Below, one piece after another: positions 59,374-64,000 of a stretch of 64,000 nt of DNA; the first letter of the stretch is position 1, and every line of letters begins with the position of its first letter. Below the pieces are notes generated by a model. It made no database searches. It was not told the DNA's origin and was given only the letters and a program-made list of their open reading frames with translations. Made by a program: the position numbers and the translations under genes. This DNA is from UBA4636 sp045534575 (GTDB lineage: Bacteria > Bacillota > Clostridia > Christensenellales > Borkfalkiaceae). Where the stretch lies: the NCBI GenBank assembly GCA_045534575.1, contig JAZSJZ010000005.1:1-64000 (forward strand), in the 5' to 3' direction.

Positions 59374-59378
59374 TAATT

Positions 59379-60251
59379 ATGAAAATACAGAAAATTGATT
59401 TATATTCAATTTATTCTATAGATAGATTAGGGCTTAGCGGTGGTTTTTTAACCGAAATGATTGCCGATGAAACTGCAAAATCACTCGATAAGCCTAGAAA
59501 ACGCCCCGCCGTTTTAGTAATTGCGGGCGGGGGCTATACAAAGGTTTCGCCAAGAGAGGCAGAGCCTATTGCCTTAGAGTTTTTATCTAAAGGCTATAAC
59601 GCTTTTATTCTTGACTATTCCGTAAACGTAAAGTTTCCAAACCAACTCGTTGAAGCGTGCCTTGCTATGAGTTATATTCGCGATAACGCTGATAGCCTTA
59701 ACGTAATAAAAGATAAGGTTGTTGCGATTGGTTTTTCAGCGGGCGGTCATTTAACAGGCTGTCTTTCGATTATTCCCGATGAGGATGAAGTTGTTAAAAG
59801 GCTTAGCCAAAATAAGAAATTTAGCAAAAAAACGCTTGCAAAACTTGTTCGCCCGAACGCGCAAATTTTGTGCTATCCGGTTATAACGGGCGATGAAAAA
59901 CACGCTCATAAAGGCTCGTTTGAAGTTTTAACTTGTGGCGATAACGGGCTTATAGACCGACTTTCGCTTGAAAAACGGGTAAATTCTTCAGTTCCGCCAA
60001 CGTTTATTTGGCATACCTTTACGGATCAATCGGTTCCTGTTTCGAACTCACTACTTTTAGCAAAAGCGCTTTATGACAATAACGTTTTAACCTCAGTTCA
60101 TATTTTTCCAAAAGGTCCGCACGGCGTATCTTTGGGAAATGAGGTTGTAACAAACAAACCTTACGACTTATCGACGGGAACTTGCCGTTGGATAAGCGAG
60201 TGCTTTGAGTTTTTGGCTGATTTAGGTTTTTCAATTAAGCCAAATAAATAA
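59379..60251 (+). CDS. Alpha/beta hydrolase, carbohydrate-esterase-like
   Basis: 290 aa. Oxyanion segment VLVIAGGGYTKVSPREAEP near 46, nucleophile elbow AIGFSAGGHLTG near 118, aspartate in HTFTDQSVP near 208 and histidine in KGPHGVSLG near 244: a complete triad. Resembles acetyl-esterases of the BD-FAE/AXE group that remove ester groups from plant polysaccharides. No signal peptide, so it would act on imported acetylated or feruloylated oligouronides. Five bases after the HAD gene. Confidence 0.85.
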   Translation: MKIQKIDLYSIYSIDRLGLSGGFLTEMIADETAKSLDKPRKRPAVLVIAGGGYTKVSPREAEPIALEFLSKGYNAFILDYSVNVKFPNQLVEACLAMSYIRDNADSLNVIKDKVVAIGFSAGGHLTGCLSIIPDEDEVVKRLSQNKKFSKKTLAKLVRPNAQILCYPVITGDEKHAHKGSFEVLTCGDNGLIDRLSLEKRVNSSVPPTFIWHTFTDQSVPVSNSLLLAKALYDNNVLTSVHIFPKGPHGVSLGNEVVTNKPYDLSTGTCRWISECFEFLADLGFSIKPNK

Positions 60252-60347
60252 AATTAACACTTTTAACGCTAATTTAACTAAAAGTTAACCTTCAAAAAAC
60301 TTTTTTAAAAAAATGGTAATTTTTTGAGTTTTTACTATCAAGCAATA

Positions 60348-60376
60348 TAGACAAAACGGATAATTCGTGTTATAAT
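60348..60376 (+). promoter_or_regulatory. Promoter of AraC-type regulator
   Basis: TAGACA and TATAAT, 17 bp apart. Confidence 0.75.
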
Positions 60377-60452
60377 GATAAATGGTGCTGAATAATTCTA
60401 TAAGAATTTTTATTTAGCGCACACCGCTTATATAGACAAAAAAGGGGTTTTT

Positions 60453-61193
60453 ATGAACAGCATAAGTTACGTTGGTAAACAATTGCGCACGTATAACGTA
60501 TCTGAACACACTCATAGCGAGTGGGAACTTATTTATTGCACTAGTGGTCAAGGCGAGTTTGTGTTTGACCAAGGCGAGTCTATAAAGTATAAGAAGGGGG
60601 ACGTTATTGCAATCCCGCCGAACGTAAGGCATATTAACCATAGCGACGAAGGTTTTACTAACATTTACTTAAACCTAACCGACGCTACTATTCCTTACAA
60701 AACGCCAAGAAGAATTACGGACGAGGCTGAACGCCAAATCTATAGAAGTTTTTCGGAAGCAAGTTTCTATTTTAACTCTGATATTTTGAACAAAGAACTT
60801 GTTTTATCGGCGCTAGGTTCGTTGATTGTTAGTTACCTTATTGTTTACATTGGTAAAAACGGAACGAGTGAAGTGGTTGAAGAAATTCGAAAGAGCATTT
60901 TGAAAAATTTCTCTGACGTAAACTATAAACTCGATAACTACTTAAAGAGTTTGCCGTTTAGTTACGATTATTTAAGAAAACTTTTCAAAAAAGAAGTTGG
61001 CGTAACACCTCACGAATATTTAACTAGAACGAGAATGAACGCCGCTAAACTTTTACTCTCGGGAACGAGCCGTTTCGATTATTCTATTAACGAAACTAGC
61101 GAAATGTGCGGTTTTTCCGAGCCACTATATTTTTCAAGAGTGTTTAAAAAGCGTTTTGGTGTTTCGCCGTCTCAATTCGTTCATAAGCAATAA
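60453..61193 (+). CDS. AraC-family regulator with cupin domain
   Basis: 246 aa. N-terminal cupin (EHTHSEWELIYCTSGQGEFV near residue 19, YKKGDVIAIPPNVRHIN near 48) and two helix-turn-helix motifs in the C-terminal 100 residues (KEVGVTPHEYLTRTRMNAAKLL; MCGFSEPLYFSRVFKKRFG). Presumably senses a uronate breakdown product and switches the genes on either side. It has its own promoter. Confidence 0.92.
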   Translation: MNSISYVGKQLRTYNVSEHTHSEWELIYCTSGQGEFVFDQGESIKYKKGDVIAIPPNVRHINHSDEGFTNIYLNLTDATIPYKTPRRITDEAERQIYRSFSEASFYFNSDILNKELVLSALGSLIVSYLIVYIGKNGTSEVVEEIRKSILKNFSDVNYKLDNYLKSLPFSYDYLRKLFKKEVGVTPHEYLTRTRMNAAKLLLSGTSRFDYSINETSEMCGFSEPLYFSRVFKKRFGVSPSQFVHKQ

Positions 61194-61238
61194 TTATGCC
61201 CGTTTTGGGCTTTGTTGCTTTTGTTTTTAACAAATATT

Positions 61239-61283
61239 TATATGCGTATGCGCGTATATAAGCGCGCTCGCGCGCGTGCGTAA
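61239..61283. other. Alternating purine-pyrimidine tract
   Basis: About 45 bases of mostly alternating purine/pyrimidine, including GCGCGCTCGCGCGCGTGCG, in an AT-rich gap between araC-like and kduD genes; a Z-DNA-prone type of sequence. Confidence 0.7.
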
Positions 61284-61381
61284 GTGCGGGTAAAAGAAGT
61301 AAGAAAATTAGATTGAGCAAAAAAATATAAGGCGCAAGCCTTTTTGATAATTGAAAATTTTAAATTTTAAGGAGATTTATT

Positions 61382-62137
61382 ATGATACTTGACAAATTTA
61401 GTCTAGAAGGAAAAGTTGCAATCGTTACCGGTAGCGATACTGGTTTAGGACAAGGTTTTTGCCGTGCTTTCGCTGAAGCAGGCGCAAAGGTTATGGGCGT
61501 TAGTTACGTTCCAAGTGAAGATACTTTAAAGATTATCGGCGCTGATAAGTTTGCTTATATGACCGAAAACCTTCTTGAGATTGAACCAATCGAAAGAATT
61601 ATTGCAAAAACTATCGAACTTTACGGAAGAGTTGATATTCTCGTAAACAACGCAGGTATCATTAAGAGAGAAGACGCTATTGATTTCTCCGTTAAGAACT
61701 GGGATGACGTTATGAACCTTAACGCTAAGACGGTATTCTTCTTCTCGCAAGCCGTTGCAAGACAATTCGTTAAGCAAGGTCAAGGCGGTAAGATTATCAA
61801 CATTGCAAGTATGCTTTCTTACCAAGGCGGTATTAGAGTTCCTAGTTACACTGCTTCAAAGAGCGCTGTTAAGGGAATAACGATGTCAATGGCGAACGAG
61901 TGGGCTAAATATAACATTAACATCAACGCAATCGCTCCTGGCTATATGGCTACTAACAACACTAAGGCACTTCGTGCTGACGCTGAAAGAAGCGAAGCAA
62001 TTTTAGATAGAATTCCTGCTGGTAGATGGGGCACTCCAGACGATATTATGGGTGCTGGCGTATTCCTAGCAAGTTCTGCTTCCGACTATGTTAACGGCTT
62101 CACGCTCGCAGTTGACGGCGGTTGGTTAGCAAGATAA
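61382..62137 (+). CDS. kduD: 2-dehydro-3-deoxy-D-gluconate 5-dehydrogenase KduD
   Basis: 251 aa SDR. Cofactor motif VTGSDTGLGQGFCRAFAEAG near residue 16, NNAGII near 90, catalytic YTASKSAVKG near 158, and a C-terminal SDYVNGFTLAVDGGWL typical of KduD. Interconverts 2,5-diketo-3-deoxygluconate and KDG, taking up the unsaturated uronate branch of pectin lysis. Start follows AAGGAG; KDPG aldolase follows. Confidence 0.9.
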   Translation: MILDKFSLEGKVAIVTGSDTGLGQGFCRAFAEAGAKVMGVSYVPSEDTLKIIGADKFAYMTENLLEIEPIERIIAKTIELYGRVDILVNNAGIIKREDAIDFSVKNWDDVMNLNAKTVFFFSQAVARQFVKQGQGGKIINIASMLSYQGGIRVPSYTASKSAVKGITMSMANEWAKYNININAIAPGYMATNNTKALRADAERSEAILDRIPAGRWGTPDDIMGAGVFLASSASDYVNGFTLAVDGGWLAR

Positions 62138-62180
62138 TTTCAAAATAATTTCAAAACAAAAAATATTCTAGAGGTTTAAA

Positions 62181-62810
62181 ATGAAAGATATTACTACTGC
62201 TTTAAAAGAAACGGGTATTGTTCCTGTAATTGTTTTAGAAGAAATTGACCAAGCTGAAAACCTTGCAAGAGCGTTAATCGAAGGCGGTGTTAACTGTGCA
62301 GAAGTTACCTTCCGTGCTGAAGGTGCTGATAAGGTTATCGAAAAGATGACAAAAGCCTACCCAGATATGTTAGTTGGCGCTGGCACGGTTTTAACTATTG
62401 ATCAATTAGAAAGGGCTAAAAATGCAGGCGCAAAGTTCTGCGTTGCTCCAGGTCTTAACCCAAAGGTTGTTAAGCGTGCTCAAGAAATCGGTATGCCGTT
62501 CGTTCCGGGCGTTGCAACCGCTACTGAAATTGAAGCGGCGTTAGACCTTGGCATTACCACCGTAAAATTCTTCCCAGCAGAACAAGCGGGCGGTCTTTCT
62601 TACATTAAGGCTGTTAGCGCACCATACCCAATGATGAGATTTATGCCAACCGGCGGTATTAGCGATAAGAACATTTTTGAATATCTTTCATTCCCAAAAG
62701 TAGTTGCTTGCGGTGGTAGCTGGATTGTTAAAGCATCACTTTTAAAAGAACACAATTGGGCTGAAGTAACCCGCCTTTGCCGTGAGGTTACTGATAATCT
62801 TAACAAATAA
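62181..62810 (+). CDS. eda: KDPG/KHG aldolase
   Basis: 209 aa. Schiff-base lysine in TTVKFFPAEQAGG near residue 131, catalytic glutamate in GVNCAEVTFRAEGA near 42, phosphate site FMPTGGIS near 155. Splits KDPG into pyruvate and glyceraldehyde-3-phosphate, the end of both uronate branches. Part of the kduD operon. Confidence 0.95.
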   Translation: MKDITTALKETGIVPVIVLEEIDQAENLARALIEGGVNCAEVTFRAEGADKVIEKMTKAYPDMLVGAGTVLTIDQLERAKNAGAKFCVAPGLNPKVVKRAQEIGMPFVPGVATATEIEAALDLGITTVKFFPAEQAGGLSYIKAVSAPYPMMRFMPTGGISDKNIFEYLSFPKVVACGGSWIVKASLLKEHNWAEVTRLCREVTDNLNK

Positions 62811-62813
62811 TCG

Positions 62814-63650
62814 ATGAAACTAGCAATTCGTGGGCACGATTTAGGTAAAAAGGGCGAGTTTGATATGTATGCTAGGCTAAAGGAATTTGGCTTTGACGGA
62901 GTTCAGCTCGTTCCCTATAAAACCTTTAACGACGTTCCTTATAATCCATCAATAACAAGTGAAAAGGCTAAAGAAATGGCTCGAGGCGTTAGGCTTTCGG
63001 GCGCGCAGACGATAATGCTCGGCGCATACTTTAACCCCGTTCACTCGGTTAAAGAAAAGGTGGAAAACGGAATAAAAACGTTTGAGCGTTACCTAGAATT
63101 AGCCAAAGACTTTGAGTGTGATACGGTTGGTAGCGAAACGGGTTCGTTTAATGACGATAAGTGGACCTATAACCCCGTAAACCGCACTGACGAAGCGTTA
63201 GAAGTAGTTGTAAAAACCTTTAAAAAGTTGACGAAAAAAGCCGAAGATTTAGGCGTTTTTGTTGCAATGGAAGGCGCAAGCGGGCACGTTTGCTATTCAG
63301 TTGAAAGGTTAAAGCAAGCCGCTGATGAAATTAACAGCAAAAACCTAAGATTTGTGTTTGACCTTTATAACTATCTTGACGATGGAAACTACGGCGACTA
63401 TAAAGAAATTTTAGAAAACGGCTTAAAAACTTTCAACGGAAAGATTCATTGCTTCCATATGAAAGATTGTGCGCTTGTTGACGGCAAAGTTAAACAATGC
63501 GCAATAGGTAAAGGCTTTTTCGACTACGAGTGGTTCATTTCGACCATTAAAAAATACGATAAGGACGCAAACCTAATTCTCGAAGGCACTATGGGCGACG
63601 ATATTTTGCCTAGCGTGAAACTTATTCGAGATATTTGGAAGAGCGTATAA
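62814..63650 (+). CDS. Sugar phosphate isomerase/epimerase, TIM barrel
   Basis: 278 aa of the xylose-isomerase-like (AP_endonuc_2) barrel family. Metal-site-like residues: E in GSETGSF near 103, E in FVAMEGASG near 148, D in FVFDLYNYLDDGNYGDY near 182, H in KIHCFHMKDC near 212, E in LILEGTMGDD near 258. Starts three bases after the aldolase stop. The substrate is likely a keto-sugar acid in this pathway but cannot be fixed. Confidence 0.85.
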   Translation: MKLAIRGHDLGKKGEFDMYARLKEFGFDGVQLVPYKTFNDVPYNPSITSEKAKEMARGVRLSGAQTIMLGAYFNPVHSVKEKVENGIKTFERYLELAKDFECDTVGSETGSFNDDKWTYNPVNRTDEALEVVVKTFKKLTKKAEDLGVFVAMEGASGHVCYSVERLKQAADEINSKNLRFVFDLYNYLDDGNYGDYKEILENGLKTFNGKIHCFHMKDCALVDGKVKQCAIGKGFFDYEWFISTIKKYDKDANLILEGTMGDDILPSVKLIRDIWKSV

Positions 63651-63673
63651 CAATAATATAGAAGGTGATAAAT

Positions 63674-64000
63674 ATGAGATTTGAAACAAGATACGCAAAT
63701 CATCCAAACGATTCAAAAAATTACGATACTAAAACATTAAGAGAAAACTATCTTATAGAACAAGTTTTTATTCCAGACGAAATTAACTTGGTTTATTCTC
63801 ACCAAGATAGAATTATCGCTGGTGGAGTTATGCCGATTAAAGGCGAACTCGTTTTAGGAACTACTAAAGAACTTGCTACAGCGTATTTCTTAGAAAGAAG
63901 AGAACTTGGTATTATCAACATAGGTTGCGCTGGCGAAGTTATTCTCGACGGCAAGGCATACCCTGTTGGTCATAAAGAAGGTATGTATGTTGGAATGGGC
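63674..64000 (+). CDS. kduI: 5-keto-4-deoxyuronate isomerase KduI (partial, 3' end outside)
   Basis: 109 residues are seen before the window ends. RFETRYANHPNDSKNYDTKT at the start, YSHQDRIIAGGVMPIKG, YFLERRELGIINIGCAG, and YPVGHKEGMYVGMG are typical of the N-terminal cupin half of KduI. Converts 5-keto-4-deoxyuronate to 2,5-diketo-3-deoxygluconate for KduD. Start follows AAGGTGAT. Confidence 0.93.
   Translation, partial: MRFETRYANHPNDSKNYDTKTLRENYLIEQVFIPDEINLVYSHQDRIIAGGVMPIKGELVLGTTKELATAYFLERRELGIINIGCAGEVILDGKAYPVGHKEGMYVGMG

Overview
The window reads as chromosome of an AT-rich, endospore-forming Bacillota of the Clostridia type, most likely an uncultured gut anaerobe. The evidence is SpoIIGA, a sigma-E type factor, SpoIVA and a SpoVB-type flippase, promoters that almost all fit TTGACA-17-TATAAT, strong AGGAGG ribosome sites, and a large pectin/uronate catabolic operon. 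Genus-level placement cannot be made from the sequence alone.

Layout. 1-5000: end of an Lrp/AsnC regulator with an aminotransferase, a THF-riboswitch-controlled folate ECF transporter, a SpoVB-like flippase with an unusual start, a LysM protein and an ArsR/DUF2087 regulator. 5000-14200: topoisomerase ParE/ParC, a cytidylate-kinase-like enzyme, class I lysyl-tRNA synthetase, MntP, and SpoIIGA-SigE. 14300-18500: a four-gene sugar-1-phosphate/nucleotide-sugar operon (galactokinase-like GHMP kinase, nucleotidyltransferase, NahK-like kinase, GalE). 18600-28300: transporters (SLC13-like, sodium-pump decarboxylase beta with a small partner, NSS), a MORN protein, DUF1292, two lipoproteins (one a serpin), a PAP2 phosphatase and a PL10-type pectate lyase.

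28500-41320 is the most unusual region. Six secreted or membrane-anchored proteins carry a TasA/camelysin-like leader end (FAW/ATW motif). They are interleaved with three SipW-type Ser/His signal peptidases, a single-pass membrane protein, a degenerate EAL domain protein, a membrane-anchored McrB-like AAA+ ATPase and a DUF2357/McrC-like partner that shows no nuclease motif. I read this as a surface-filament or matrix export/assembly locus with a repurposed McrBC-like motor, not as a restriction system.

41400-51800: an SH3/NlpC-P60 lipoprotein, a Pr6Pr-like membrane protein, two flavin enzymes, a small island (XRE regulator flanked by arrays of tiny hairpins), tRNA-Ser(UGA) followed by a possible structured RNA, a YfhO membrane protein, TPP-riboswitch-controlled ThiT, and SpoIVA behind a sigma-E-like promoter. 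52000-64000: uronate catabolism (UxaE, KdgK, Gnd, SDR fructuronate reductase, LarA-like enzyme, HAD phosphatase, esterase, AraC regulator, KduD, KDPG aldolase, TIM-barrel isomerase, start of KduI). With the pectate lyase upstream, this would take pectin to pyruvate and glyceraldehyde-3-phosphate; UxaC and UxuA are not in the window.

A dispersed motif near GSCTATARSTYSRTTA occurs at least 16 times, always at gene ends and in both orientations, often as the loop of a terminator-like hairpin. I do not recognise it as a named family.
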